Source of the DNA: an uncultured Halieaceae bacterium | GTDB lineage: Bacteria > Pseudomonadota > Gammaproteobacteria > Pseudomonadales > Halieaceae | Length of the DNA stretch: 64,000 nucleotides | Assembly (NCBI GenBank): GCA_938074045.1 | Contig: CALJGI010000008.1 | Span: 1 to 64,000, forward strand | Reading direction: 5' to 3' | Shown here: piece by piece, positions 43,879 through 53,332 of the stretch | Numbering within the stretch: the stretch's first letter is position 1 | How the letters are laid out: the number at the start of each line of letters is the position of its first letter | Position numbers and translations under genes: made by a program | Notes under the pieces: generated by a model | Told to the model about the DNA's origin: nothing | What the model saw: the letters and a program-made list of their open reading frames with translations, nothing else | The model's database searches: none

Positions 43879-45462
43879 TCAGCCGACGCGGCGCTCTATT
43901 CCGGCCCAATAGGGCTCTCTGAGGTCTTTCTTTAATACCTTGCCTGAAGGGTTGCGTGGAATTTCAGCAAGAAACTCCACCGCCCGGGGTATTTTGTAAC
44001 CCGCCAGACGCTGTCTGGAAAATTCTATAAGTTCTTCCAGCTCTATGGTTTCGCTATCCCGTGTCACGATGAAGGCCAGGATAGTTTCCCCCCAGCGTTC
44101 GTCGGGGATACCGATAACAGCGGCATCCGCCACATTGGGGTGATCGAACAGAGCACTCTCAACTTCCGCCGGGTAGACATTTTCTCCACCCGTCACAATC
44201 ATGTCCTTGATTCTGTCCTGTATAAAAACATAGCCGTCATCGTCCATGTAAGCAGCGTCACCGGTGTACAACCATCCGCCCTGCAGTGTGCGGTTTGTTG
44301 CTTCGGGAAGATTCCAGTACTGCTTCATAATCTGCGGTCCGCGCACGGCGATCTCACCCACGACGCCAGCCGATACTTCCTGTAACGACTCGTCCACAAT
44401 TTTGATCCGTGTTCCCAGTGCGGCTCGACCACAGGAGCTGAGTAACTGTGGCGTACCTTCCAGTGCTCGTTGGTGGTCTTCAGCCGACAGTACAGTGGCG
44501 CAAGCTGTGGTTTCAGTCATGCCAAACACCTGGAGGAACTTGCATTGGAATGCTCGCATGGCAGTGCGCAGGGTCTCTTCAGCGATGGGACTGGCGCCGT
44601 AGGCCATGGTTTTCAGTTCAGGAAAGGAACGGTCAAAGATATCCGGTACGTGAACCAGGCAGGCCTGTATCATCGCCGGTACCAGTGTGCAATTGGTAAT
44701 GGCATGTTCCAGCAATCCGTCTATGGTGGCGACAGGATCAAAATCCCGGTGAATAAAAATACAGCCGCCCGCGCTGATCATGACCTTATGGCTGATGCCT
44801 GCAGCGGCGTGATACATGGGGAGGACGAGCAGGAAACGGCAGTCCCGGTTAATTTGCCATTCTGCACTGATCATCCGCGTATTGGCGTCGATCGCGCCCT
44901 GGCTGAGTACCGCACCCTTTGGCAATCCCGTGGTGCCCGAGGTGTACATCTGGTACAGGTCGTCGTCCAGTGAGCCCGCCAGACCCGGGTTGTCTTCAGT
45001 CATCGATTCCAGCCATGCTTCTATATCCAGCCAGTTGGCATCATTCTGGTCTGCGGTACCTGGGGTATTTCCCAAGGACGTACTGATGTAAGTGTCTACA
45101 TATTCCAGTTCGTCACGTATGCGGTCTAAACCGGCGCGGTATTCCTCATCGCATACTAATACTCGGGCCTCGCAGTCATTGATGATGTAGCGCCACTCCG
45201 CCGGTGCGAGTCGATAATTCAAAGGTACCGGTACCACACCAACTTTTGAGGCGGCGTAAAAAATCAGCATCAGGTCAATACAGTTTTTGGAGAGCCATGC
45301 AATACGGTCTCCGCGTTTCAGACCTGCCTCTACCAGGGCGTGTGCAATCTGGTTACAGCGGCGGTTAGCTTCTTCATATGAAAACGAGGTGGTATCCATC
45401 TGCACGCATAGATCGGAACCTTTCTCCCGGGCAAAATACTCCATGTACTCGTGCAATAGCAT
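43879..45462 (-). CDS. AMP-forming acyl-CoA synthetase
   Basis: This 527-residue class I adenylate-forming enzyme has the P-loop YTSGTTGLPKGAVLS (about residues 170-184), the A5 motif QVFGMTETTA, the A7 motif GWLYTGDAAYMDDDG, the hinge DRIKDMIVTGGENVYPAEVE and the A10 Lys in NPSGKVLKKDLR. It activates a carboxylic acid to acyl-CoA through an acyl-AMP. Relatives act on medium- or long-chain and ring-derived acids. The gene lies 75 bp upstream of the esterase/SDR/Rieske genes on the same strand. The enzyme could prime the acid released by the esterase. The exact acid is unknown. Confidence 0.9.
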   Translation of the reverse strand: MLLHEYMEYFAREKGSDLCVQMDTTSFSYEEANRRCNQIAHALVEAGLKRGDRIAWLSKNCIDLMLIFYAASKVGVVPVPLNYRLAPAEWRYIINDCEARVLVCDEEYRAGLDRIRDELEYVDTYISTSLGNTPGTADQNDANWLDIEAWLESMTEDNPGLAGSLDDDLYQMYTSGTTGLPKGAVLSQGAIDANTRMISAEWQINRDCRFLLVLPMYHAAAGISHKVMISAGGCIFIHRDFDPVATIDGLLEHAITNCTLVPAMIQACLVHVPDIFDRSFPELKTMAYGASPIAEETLRTAMRAFQCKFLQVFGMTETTACATVLSAEDHQRALEGTPQLLSSCGRAALGTRIKIVDESLQEVSAGVVGEIAVRGPQIMKQYWNLPEATNRTLQGGWLYTGDAAYMDDDGYVFIQDRIKDMIVTGGENVYPAEVESALFDHPNVADAAVIGIPDERWGETILAFIVTRDSETIELEELIEFSRQRLAGYKIPRAVEFLAEIPRNPSGKVLKKDLREPYWAGIERRVG

Positions 45463-45554
45463 GGCCAGTCCACCCTTTATTTTTTCTTAGTGTAGATCAA
45501 TAGCCGCCGTCATACCATGCGTGAAGCTGGCGTGTTGCTAGTGTCGTATCGGGA

Positions 45555-46715
45555 TTAACGCAGGCCCAGATTGGTCAGCAACAGATTTGTCACATCCGGG
45601 TGTTGCATGACAAAACGTTGTCTGAGCTGATCAGTGTCAGAGAGGTACTTTTCCACGTCAATACGGTCAAGACGCTGTCCATAGCTGGCTGGTACCCCGG
45701 TAGAGGAGAGGAGGATATCGTCCAACATCAGGCGACCGAACTCGGGTTTGAAGTGTACTGCATCCCCAAACCAGGATTCCGCCGCCTGGTTGGAGGGCAA
45801 TATGGCCTCGTCCATGATGCCCCTGGCGTGACCGAACACCCAGATGGGATAGGCGGGACGATGGTGGCGGGTCGCGACTGCCTCGTTCAATGTCTGCAAC
45901 TGTCTATGCCAGTCGCGCCATGTATTCATAAAGCCAGCTGCCGCATAGGCTTCCAGATGGAATACGTGAGAAGGCATGATCGCCAGGCGAATCTGCACCT
46001 GGTTGCGGTGGCAAAATTCGAGCAGACTTTCGAAATGTGTGAGGTCGGTCCGGGGTTTGACGCCCGGCCGATGATGTCGATCGAGGAAATTCTGTATCAC
46101 CAGTTTGAAGCCGGGGATCCCGGCGAAGAAGGTGCTTCGAACATGCCAACTGCCGTCAGGCAGGTAGGCCGGGCTATCAGGGTTTGCCTCCTTGCCGGCC
46201 TGTACCGAAGAGGTAACTGCCGTCACTGACATCAGCGTTGCCGCATAGGATTTTGCCATCTCCCAGTATTGCATTATCCCGATGGCCTGCATCAATTCGG
46301 GGTTAAAGCCTTCACGCAGCAATGGGTTTGCGGCGAGATGACCGTTAAAAGTCAGCGCGATCACGGCGTCTTCCAGCGGTTGTTGACGGTGAGCGAACTT
46401 CAGTAACTCATATTGTTCATAGCTGGTTATGCCGGGAAGAGAGAGATTGTAGGTCGTCTGATCTGCCCATGCTGGATGATCCACTTTGATTCGCCCTGCT
46501 CTGGAAGAACCAATTAACACCGCGGTTGGACGCAACTGGGCGACTCTCAGTGGTTTTACCTTGCGCATATGTTCGTACTGCGCAACCCTTGACAACTGAT
46601 CCATACTCGTGGGTTGGTACAGTCCAAAGGGATCGATAAGGTAACTGGTTGTGGCAATCGCCAGTAGCAGCAGAGCGGCGCTTACAATAGTTGCAGAGAG
46701 GTATCGTCGCAGCAT
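45555..46715 (-). CDS. Unassigned membrane-anchored protein with SGNH-like motif
   Basis: This 386-residue protein has an N-terminal membrane segment (residues 6-26, SATIVSAALLLLAIATTSYLI). A conserved-looking LIGSSRAGRIKVDHP block near residue 70, a TYNLSLPGITSYEQYELLKFA segment and DAVIALTFNGH follow. The GSSR and later DAVHF resemble SGNH/AlgJ-like acyl-modifying or esterase proteins found in polysaccharide loci, but I cannot assign a family with certainty. It would face the periplasm. It follows a broken SDR gene by 13 bp and precedes the acyl-CoA synthetase by 92 bp on the same strand. Its role is open. Confidence 0.6.
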   Translation of the reverse strand: MLRRYLSATIVSAALLLLAIATTSYLIDPFGLYQPTSMDQLSRVAQYEHMRKVKPLRVAQLRPTAVLIGSSRAGRIKVDHPAWADQTTYNLSLPGITSYEQYELLKFAHRQQPLEDAVIALTFNGHLAANPLLREGFNPELMQAIGIMQYWEMAKSYAATLMSVTAVTSSVQAGKEANPDSPAYLPDGSWHVRSTFFAGIPGFKLVIQNFLDRHHRPGVKPRTDLTHFESLLEFCHRNQVQIRLAIMPSHVFHLEAYAAAGFMNTWRDWHRQLQTLNEAVATRHHRPAYPIWVFGHARGIMDEAILPSNQAAESWFGDAVHFKPEFGRLMLDDILLSSTGVPASYGQRLDRIDVEKYLSDTDQLRQRFVMQHPDVTNLLLTNLGLR

Positions 46716-46728
46716 GATCAGTTGTTGC

Positions 46729-47121
46729 TCACTGAGCGGTCCATCGTCCGTCTATCTTAGGGCTTTCAGCCGTCAACAGCGATGCGGCATCACTGCAAAG
46801 AAACAATATGGTGGTGGCAGCCCCTTCGACCTGCCCGACCCGATTCGACGGAATTTTTTGCATGACCTCAGCATGAAATGCTGGGTCATCCAATATGGGA
46901 CGAGTCAAGGGCGTCGGTATAGAAGTTGGTGCCACCGCATTTACACGGATGTTGTAGGGCACAACATCGATGGCCATGCGCGCAGCAGCGCTGACCCAGG
47001 CGCCTGCCAGGGTCAGGCACTCCGCACAGGCGCGGCCTATCCCTCTGCCTGCGTCAGTGACAACTGCGCTTCGGTCAGTCAGCAGAATTGGCTGCAGGCC
47101 CGGATGCGCGGTTTGACTCAT
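46729..47121 (-). pseudogene. Internally deleted SDR gene
   Basis: The 130-residue frame joins the N-terminal cofactor part of an SDR (VVTDAGRGIGRACAE, with Asp replacing the usual Gly in TGAG) directly to the C-terminal part (AIDVVPYNIRVNAVAPTSI, then RVGQVEGAATTILFLCSD). About 100 or more residues from the middle, including the catalytic Ser, Tyr and Lys, are missing. The join falls near residue 44-47 (about position 46985). The frame is intact across it. The product cannot be an active SDR and there is no clear ribosome site. It is best read as a deletion remnant. Confidence 0.75.
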
Positions 47122-47308
47122 AGGGTATTACCGTGGAAATTCTCGTGAACGCGGCAGTGTACTGGCCTACTCAACCATTGGTCAAAGCGACTGGCAATCG
47201 ATGGTATTGAACCCACTCTGGGTACATCCGTATTTCTGTGTAGCACCAAAGACGCTTTCCGGGTTACGCTGCTTTGACACGGGAAACAGTCATGAACAGG
47301 GTGCGGGA

Positions 47309-48265
47309 ATGAGAAGGATTCAATTGGGTGCCACCGGACCCGAGGTAACAGCGCTGGGTCTGGGTTGTATGGGGATGTCAGAGTTTTACGGAGAGGCTGA
47401 TGCGACCGAGGTGCAGGCGACGCTGGATACCGCGCTTGAATCGGGCTGTAATTTTTGGGACACCGCGGATGTATATGGGCCGCACACGAACGAAGTCCTG
47501 TTGGGAAATTATCTCAAGAATCGCAGGCATCATGTGTGTCTGGCCACCAAGTTTGGCATCGTGCGCAATGATGACGGTATGGTTGGCCTGAACGGCCGCC
47601 CGGATTACGTAAAGCAGGCCTGCGAGTCATCCCTGCGTCGATTGCAAACTGATTATATTGATCTCTATTACCAACACCGGGTGGACCCCGCGGTCCCGGT
47701 AGAGGAAACCGTCGGAGCAATGTCCGACCTGGTGGGCGAAGGTAAAGTGAGATATATCGGGTTGTCTGAGGCAAAGCCAGAGCAGTTGCGCGCGGCCCAT
47801 GCTGTGCATCCGCTGTCAGCATTGCAAAGCGAGTATTCCCTTTGGTCTCGGGATATAGAAGGGGATATTCTGTCGACCTGTCGTGATCTCGGTATCGGAT
47901 TGGTAGCTTATAGTCCTCTGGGGCGTGGCTTTCTGGCCGGGAAACTCACCAGCCCTGATGATCTGGCGGATGACGATTGGCGTCGGGCGAACCCCCGCTT
48001 TACGGCGGAAGCCATGGAGGCAAACGCCGCGCTGGTAGCTGCGATTTCCTCTGTCGCCGAGTCCTTGGGTATTACCAATAGTCAGATTGCACTGGCCTGG
48101 GTGTTGGCTCAGGGTCAAGATATCGCCGTCATCCCGGGTACTAAACGCCGTCGCTACCTGGAACAGAATTGTGCTGTTGACGAGATTACGCTAAGCCAGG
48201 AACACCTGACGGCTCTGGACGACCTGGCAGCAGACATGCCAGTGGTGGGCGCGCGCTACGGGTGA
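47309..48265 (+). CDS. Aldo/keto reductase
   Basis: This 318-residue AKR has a catalytic tetrad visible as Asp and Tyr in FWDTADVYGPHTNE, Lys in CLATKFG, and His in YYQHRVDP. The C-terminal NADPH-binding VIPGTKRRRYLEQN is present. The sequence resembles the YakC/AKR13-like group that reduces aldehydes. I use ATG 47309, where the family's usual start (RRIQLGATGPEVTALGLGCMGMS) begins; the frame is open from 47201. It is probably a single-gene transcript facing the mechanosensitive channel gene. Physiological substrate unknown. Confidence 0.9.
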   Translation: MRRIQLGATGPEVTALGLGCMGMSEFYGEADATEVQATLDTALESGCNFWDTADVYGPHTNEVLLGNYLKNRRHHVCLATKFGIVRNDDGMVGLNGRPDYVKQACESSLRRLQTDYIDLYYQHRVDPAVPVEETVGAMSDLVGEGKVRYIGLSEAKPEQLRAAHAVHPLSALQSEYSLWSRDIEGDILSTCRDLGIGLVAYSPLGRGFLAGKLTSPDDLADDDWRRANPRFTAEAMEANAALVAAISSVAESLGITNSQIALAWVLAQGQDIAVIPGTKRRRYLEQNCAVDEITLSQEHLTALDDLAADMPVVGARYG

Positions 48266-48304
48266 GGTGTCTCCCTGACCACACGCGCTCAAATGGTGTG
48301 GCTG

Positions 48305-49396
48305 CTAATCCTCATCTTCCGCAGTACGTGTCGGCAGTGACTTTATATAAACGTCGTGCTTGGAATAAGGGATTTCAATTCCTTCGGCGCGGAAGGTTTT
48401 GTATACGGTGCTGTTGAGACTGTCCAGTACGCGGCCCCGCAATACCGGTTGATCAATCCAGCACAGAAGCTCGTATTCCAGAGCCGATGGTCCAAAGCGT
48501 CTAAAGCGCACCCTGGGCTCGGGATCACCGCAGGTGGCCGGGTCCTGCTCGCCAATGGTCTGCAGAATGTCCCTGACTTTGTCGATATCTGAATCGTACG
48601 CCACACCAACCTGTACCCGCACCCGAAATTTCTCGTGCCTGCCCCCTGATTCATTGATGATCTTGGTGTTGCCCATTACTGCATTGGGGACGGTTACCTC
48701 GATGTCATCGCGGGTGAGCATGCGTGTGCTGCGAATGCCAATCCGGGTTATTTCGCCGCGCTCGCCACCATCCAATACCACAAAATCGCCAATTTTGTAC
48801 GGCGCATCCGCCATGATAAATACCCCGGAAAACAGGTTGGCCAGGGTGTCCTTGGCAGCGAATCCCACCGCAATGCCGACGATGCCTGCGGATGCGAGCC
48901 AGGCGGTCATGTCGACGTTCCAGCTGACGAATATAAAGTATATCGACAGCCCCAAAATCAGGATAAATGCAATATTTTCGAATAAGGGAAGCGTTTTCTG
49001 GTGCAGGATAGGTACATGTTCGGGATGGTTGGCATAGGTTTGCAGCGCAATCTTGGTGACCTTAAGGAAAAATTGCGTCCAGACCACCATGGCAATAGTT
49101 GCCAGGATCGAAAAGACCGTGGGCCGGAAGTTCTCCGCCAGATTTGCGATGATTGATGCGCTGACCAGGCCTAGCAAAAGAATGGATACCGTCAGCGGTT
49201 TGTGCAGATGTTCGACAATCTGGTCATCAAACCTGGTGTCACTCTTTGCGGTGAATCGTTTGACAGTGGCGATAATGACGCGATCCAACAATATCGCCAA
49301 AGCCCAGGAGAAGACTATAACCACCCCGGCCTGCAAGAATACGCTTTCCCCGGCATATGCTGCGTAAAACTCGATGGTGTCCTGCCATCCATCCAT
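48305..49396 (-). CDS. MscS-family mechanosensitive ion channel
   Basis: This 363-residue protein has about five membrane segments, the last being the pore helix TM3 with its Gly/Ala pattern (WLASAGIVGIAVGFAAKDTLANLFSGVFIM). The MscS beta domain (PYKIGDFVVLDGGERGEITRIGIRSTRM) and a C-terminal alpha/beta domain (ARVRFRRFGPSALEYELLCWI equivalent) follow. It opens under membrane tension to release osmolytes. I place the start at ATG 49396, with GGTGA upstream; a GTG at 49408 is possible. It is convergent with the aldo/keto reductase gene. A weak 6-bp inverted repeat lies between the stops. Confidence 0.9.
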   Translation of the reverse strand: MDGWQDTIEFYAAYAGESVFLQAGVVIVFSWALAILLDRVIIATVKRFTAKSDTRFDDQIVEHLHKPLTVSILLLGLVSASIIANLAENFRPTVFSILATIAMVVWTQFFLKVTKIALQTYANHPEHVPILHQKTLPLFENIAFILILGLSIYFIFVSWNVDMTAWLASAGIVGIAVGFAAKDTLANLFSGVFIMADAPYKIGDFVVLDGGERGEITRIGIRSTRMLTRDDIEVTVPNAVMGNTKIINESGGRHEKFRVRVQVGVAYDSDIDKVRDILQTIGEQDPATCGDPEPRVRFRRFGPSALEYELLCWIDQPVLRGRVLDSLNSTVYKTFRAEGIEIPYSKHDVYIKSLPTRTAEDED

Positions 49397-49513
49397 AACT
49401 ATTATCACCGTAAGTGCTGTCTGATTACAGCTGCTGAGTATAGTGCAATTGATACATAGTAATTAAGCGCTAATCGCTGGGCTACCGGGCATTAACCAGC
49501 TAAGCTTGCCCGG

Positions 49514-51163
49514 GTGAATCTTCGATCCAGTAATATCCGTAAATTACGTGATAACAAATTTGACGTCCTCATTGTGGGGGGCGGCATCAATGGTGCCGTA
49601 GCCGCGGCGTCGTTGGCTGCACGGGGTGTGAAAACGGCGCTGATTGATCGATCAGATTTTGCCGGGGAGACCAGTTCTAATTCTTCCAACCTGGCCTGGG
49701 GTGGGATCAAGTATTTGGAGAGCCACGATTACCTCCTGGTCGACAGGCTGTGCCGCAGTCGCAATCGATTGATGGACGCCTACCCGTCCACCGTGCATGA
49801 AATTAGATTTATCGCGACGGTGGAGCGGGGTTTCAGATTTCCCTCACAGCTGATTTACCTGGGCTCATTGCTGTATTGGTTTATGGGGAGACTTCGAACA
49901 CGTGCGCCACGTTGGTTAAGTGGCGCGAGAATTGAACAACGCGAACCCATCATCAATACCGAGCGCAGTAGTGGGGGTGTGGAGTATTCTGATTGTTATC
50001 TGTACGACAATGATGCTCGGTTTGTATTCAATTTTGTTCGTGCCAGCCTGAACTACGGCTGTATTGCCGCCAACTATGTTGAATCGATGTCATCGGTCAG
50101 AACAGGCGATGGTTGGCATACCCAGGTCAGGGACGGTGAGTCCGGAAATGAGTTCTCAATCTTGTCGAGGGTGCTGATTAATGCCTGCGGCCCCTTCGCG
50201 GATGCTCACAACCGCATGACGGGCCAGCAGACGGAACACCATCATCGCTTTTCCAAGGGTATTCACCTCATTGTCGATCGATTGACGGAGAGCGATCGTG
50301 TACTGACCTTTTTTGCCAGCGATGGACGTCTGTTCTTTGTCATTCCCATGGGGCCACGCAGTTGTATTGGGACCACCGATACACCAGTGCAAGATGCTGA
50401 CAGTGAAGTGACGGCCGAGGATCGACAATTTGTCCTTGATAATGTTAACGCGATGCTGGATCTGGACCAGCCATTGACGAAGGACGATATCATCGCGGAA
50501 CGTTGCGGCGTTCGCCCGCTGGCGGTGCGGGACAGCGAAGGTGAGGAGGATTGGCTGCAACTTTCTCGCAAACACGTGATTGAGACAAACAAGGCGGATG
50601 CACACCTGAGTATTTTTGGCGGCAAATTAACTGATTGTTTGAATGTGGGAGAAGAGGTGGCGGAGATTATCGCTGACCTGGGTGTGGAGATGCCCTTCGA
50701 TGATAAATGCTGGTATGGAGAGGCACCGGATACGGTCAAAGCGGAGTTTATGCACCGAGCAGCTTTGCTGGGCCTGGATGACATGACAGCGGCATCATCA
50801 TCGGAGCCTTTGTCGCAGCGGCTGTGGCGGCGCTATGGGCGCAATGCCATCCACATGTTGGAGAGCATTCGCCGCGACCCCGCCGAGGCGGAACTTTTGA
50901 TTGAGAATGCCGAGTATCTGCGCTGCGAGATTCGGCACGCTGCGGAACGTGAGATGATTACACGATTGGATGACTTCCTGCGCCGGCGATCTAAAATTGC
51001 CCAGGTGGTCAGCACCGAGATTATCGTCAATTCACCCGGGCTACGTGACGCCTGCCACATTCTTTTTGGCGATATGGCTGAGCAAAAGCTGGCTGAGTAT
51101 ATTAAGCATACATCCGGTGATGTGGAAAAATTATCGCCGGCGACTGAGGGACACACGCTTTAA
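49514..51163 (+). CDS. glpD: FAD-dependent glycerol-3-phosphate dehydrogenase
   Basis: This 549-residue protein has the N-terminal FAD-binding VLIVGGGINGAVAAASLAARG, ETSSNSSNLAWGGIKYLE, FSKGIHLIVDR, and the C-terminal helical domain after IFGGKLTDCLNVGEEV. These match GlpD-type membrane-associated dehydrogenases that oxidise glycerol-3-phosphate to dihydroxyacetone phosphate and pass electrons to quinone. The TSSNSSNLAWGGIKYLE motif distinguishes it from amino-acid oxidases. The start is GTG at 49514. It ends 53 bp before iadA and may share its transcript, though no functional link to cyanophycin is obvious. Confidence 0.86.
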   Translation: MNLRSSNIRKLRDNKFDVLIVGGGINGAVAAASLAARGVKTALIDRSDFAGETSSNSSNLAWGGIKYLESHDYLLVDRLCRSRNRLMDAYPSTVHEIRFIATVERGFRFPSQLIYLGSLLYWFMGRLRTRAPRWLSGARIEQREPIINTERSSGGVEYSDCYLYDNDARFVFNFVRASLNYGCIAANYVESMSSVRTGDGWHTQVRDGESGNEFSILSRVLINACGPFADAHNRMTGQQTEHHHRFSKGIHLIVDRLTESDRVLTFFASDGRLFFVIPMGPRSCIGTTDTPVQDADSEVTAEDRQFVLDNVNAMLDLDQPLTKDDIIAERCGVRPLAVRDSEGEEDWLQLSRKHVIETNKADAHLSIFGGKLTDCLNVGEEVAEIIADLGVEMPFDDKCWYGEAPDTVKAEFMHRAALLGLDDMTAASSSEPLSQRLWRRYGRNAIHMLESIRRDPAEAELLIENAEYLRCEIRHAAEREMITRLDDFLRRRSKIAQVVSTEIIVNSPGLRDACHILFGDMAEQKLAEYIKHTSGDVEKLSPATEGHTL

Positions 51164-51215
51164 AACGTCTGAACCGGGTGGAGAATATTCGCTGCCCGGA
51201 AGTCGGACTCTGAAG

Positions 51216-52406
51216 ATGGATCACATGTTTACGATACTAAAAAATGCCCATTTATACGCACCCATTGATTTGGGTATGCAGTGCGTACTGGTCGCCGCTG
51301 GAAAAGTTGTCTATATAGGTGATGAAATTCCACGTTTGGACGGAATTCTCGGCGTCGACGTAGTGGATGTAGAGGGTGCCATAGTCATGCCCGGGCTGGT
51401 GGATGCTCATTGTCATATCACGGGCGGAGGTGGCGAATCCGGCCCTGCCAGTCGAGTCCCAACCCCGTTTTTGTCCTCGTACACGAGGGCGGGAGTGACC
51501 TCGGTGGTGGGTGTGCTGGGCACCGATGATCTAACCCGCAATACACAGACATTGCTGACGCAGACCTATGCGCTGCGCGAAGAGGGTTTGTCGGCCTGGT
51601 GTTACACCGGTGGCTATCACCTGCCATTGATGACGCTGACAGGGAGTGCACGCAGCGACATCGTAAATCTGGAGCCGGTTATTGGCGTCGGGGAGCTGGC
51701 CATCAGTGATCACCGCTCCAGTCAGCCCGATTTTGACGCGTTTGTGCGCATTGCCAGCGAGGCCCATGTAGCCGGTTTGATGAGCGGTAAGGCCGGATTG
51801 TTACATTTGCATCTGGGTGATGGAGAGCGTGGGCTGGACCTGGTTCGGCGCGCTCTGCAGGAGACCGAATTGCCGTCGCGTGTGTTTCACCCGACCCACG
51901 TGAATCGCAACAAGCCCTTGTGCGAGGAAGGTCTGGCTCTCAGCAGAGATCATGGGTGCGTTATTGATTTTACAGCATTCCCAGATGGACATAGCGATCC
52001 TGGCTACGATGCTGCGGAAGCCGTGTTGCGCTATCGCCATGCCGGACTGGATCCGTCCCGCCTGACCGTGAGTTCTGATGGCGGAGGGTGTTTGCCGCAC
52101 TTCGATGAGAATGGAGAAATGCTGCGCAGTGGAGTGGGCAGTCCCGAAACTCTGCTGGCGACCATCCGCACTCTCTGTGGCGAAGGCCTGGATCTGGCGC
52201 ATGCTTTGCCACCATTTACTGATAATGTGGCAAATTACTTCAGGTTGCGGGGCAAGGGTTGCATTGCCGTCGGTCATGATGCTGACCTGGTTGTTGTCGA
52301 TGAACAATTCAATGTGCAGCACCTCATGGCCAGAGGCATCTGGCATGTATATGCCGGGCTTGCTCAAAAAACAGGAACCTTCGAAGATGGACACTCGGGA
52401 AGATAG
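51216..52406 (+). CDS. iadA: Isoaspartyl (beta-aspartyl) dipeptidase
   Basis: This 396-residue amidohydrolase-superfamily enzyme has the binuclear-zinc His-x-His in LVDAHCHITGGGGE, HLHLGDG and HPTHVNRN supplying later His residues, and the catalytic Asp in VSSDGGG. TAFPDG and a C-terminal DADLVVVDE beta-sandwich complete the family pattern. IadA cleaves beta-aspartyl dipeptides. Here it would hydrolyse beta-Asp-Arg, the product of cyanophycinase. ATG 51216 gives the usual length (about 390); a longer frame opens at 50970 inside glpD. It is first of the run iadA, cphB, cphA, Mur-type ligase. Confidence 0.88.
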   Translation: MDHMFTILKNAHLYAPIDLGMQCVLVAAGKVVYIGDEIPRLDGILGVDVVDVEGAIVMPGLVDAHCHITGGGGESGPASRVPTPFLSSYTRAGVTSVVGVLGTDDLTRNTQTLLTQTYALREEGLSAWCYTGGYHLPLMTLTGSARSDIVNLEPVIGVGELAISDHRSSQPDFDAFVRIASEAHVAGLMSGKAGLLHLHLGDGERGLDLVRRALQETELPSRVFHPTHVNRNKPLCEEGLALSRDHGCVIDFTAFPDGHSDPGYDAAEAVLRYRHAGLDPSRLTVSSDGGGCLPHFDENGEMLRSGVGSPETLLATIRTLCGEGLDLAHALPPFTDNVANYFRLRGKGCIAVGHDADLVVVDEQFNVQHLMARGIWHVYAGLAQKTGTFEDGHSGR

Positions 52407-52468
52407 CCTGCCGTTTCTTATGTCTGCGAAAATTAAACTACACTTTAAACAAAAGAACTGGAATCTGT

Positions 52469-53296
52469 ATGTCCCCGTCCCCTGTTCCGCCCGGTAAGTT
52501 ACGTGGCCCGCTGATGCCGATCGGTGGTGCCGAAGACAAGGGCAATAATCCCAATATCCTCAGCCGCTTTGTTGATATCTGTGGGGGTGACAAGGCGCGT
52601 ATCATGGTGATCCCCACGGCATCGCGTCTACCCGACACCGGTTCGTTATACGCAGACCTCTTCCTGGACCTGGGGGTGGAACGGGCGCTGTTCACAGAAA
52701 TTCATGAACGCAGCGACTGCGAAGATGAATTGCTGTTGGAGGAAATGGACAATGCCACGGGTATATTTGTGACCGGCGGTAATCAACTGCGACTGTCCGG
52801 TATTCTGGGAGGAACCTCAGTGGGGCAGCGCCTGCGTCGCCTCAATGCTGAGGGAATCCCTATAGCGGGTACCTCCGCCGGCGCGGCGATGATGTCACAG
52901 CATATGATTGCCGGCGGTCGTTCTGGCCTCTCTCCCCGCGAGGATGGTGTCAATCTGGCGCCGGGTATCGGACTGACCAATACCGCTATTATCGACCAAC
53001 ACTTTAGTCAACGAGATCGACTGGGACGATTGCTGACAGCGCTGTCCTACAATCCTTTTCTGATCGGCGTCGGAATCGATGAAGATACTGCGTTTCTTAT
53101 TGATGGCAACAACAATTGTGAGGTGCTCGGGAGTGGCGCAGTGACGATACTGGATGCTAGCCAGCTGACGCATTCCTCTCGATCACATGCAGATCAAGGG
53201 GCTGCTCTGAGCCTGGTCGATATGAGGTTGCATGTATTGGCGCAGGGATGCCGTTACAATCTGGACTCCCGCGAGGCCACCATCCACGTCAGTTAA
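52469..53296 (+). CDS. cphB: Cyanophycinase
   Basis: This 275-residue peptidase of family S51 has the nucleophile Ser in IAGTSAGAAMM (about residue 135), FVTGGNQLRLSG, the substrate-pocket region around IIDQHFSQRDRLGRLL and GIGIDEDTAF-like GVGIDEDTAFLI. It cleaves cyanophycin to beta-Asp-Arg dipeptides in the cytoplasm. The length is typical of cytoplasmic CphB, with no signal peptide (a secreted CphE would have one). It lies 62 bp after iadA and 36 bp before cphA, so degradation and synthesis genes are on one transcript. Confidence 0.92.
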   Translation: MSPSPVPPGKLRGPLMPIGGAEDKGNNPNILSRFVDICGGDKARIMVIPTASRLPDTGSLYADLFLDLGVERALFTEIHERSDCEDELLLEEMDNATGIFVTGGNQLRLSGILGGTSVGQRLRRLNAEGIPIAGTSAGAAMMSQHMIAGGRSGLSPREDGVNLAPGIGLTNTAIIDQHFSQRDRLGRLLTALSYNPFLIGVGIDEDTAFLIDGNNNCEVLGSGAVTILDASQLTHSSRSHADQGAALSLVDMRLHVLAQGCRYNLDSREATIHVS

Positions 53297-53332
53297 ATCG
53301 CCAATGCAGCCAAATTGAAGTAGAGGAAAACC

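Noticed and set aside
48279-48301. Hairpin CCACAC/GTGTGG between the aldo-keto reductase and MscS genes
   Set aside because: Only 6 bp with an 11-base loop and no U-tract; too weak to call a terminator.
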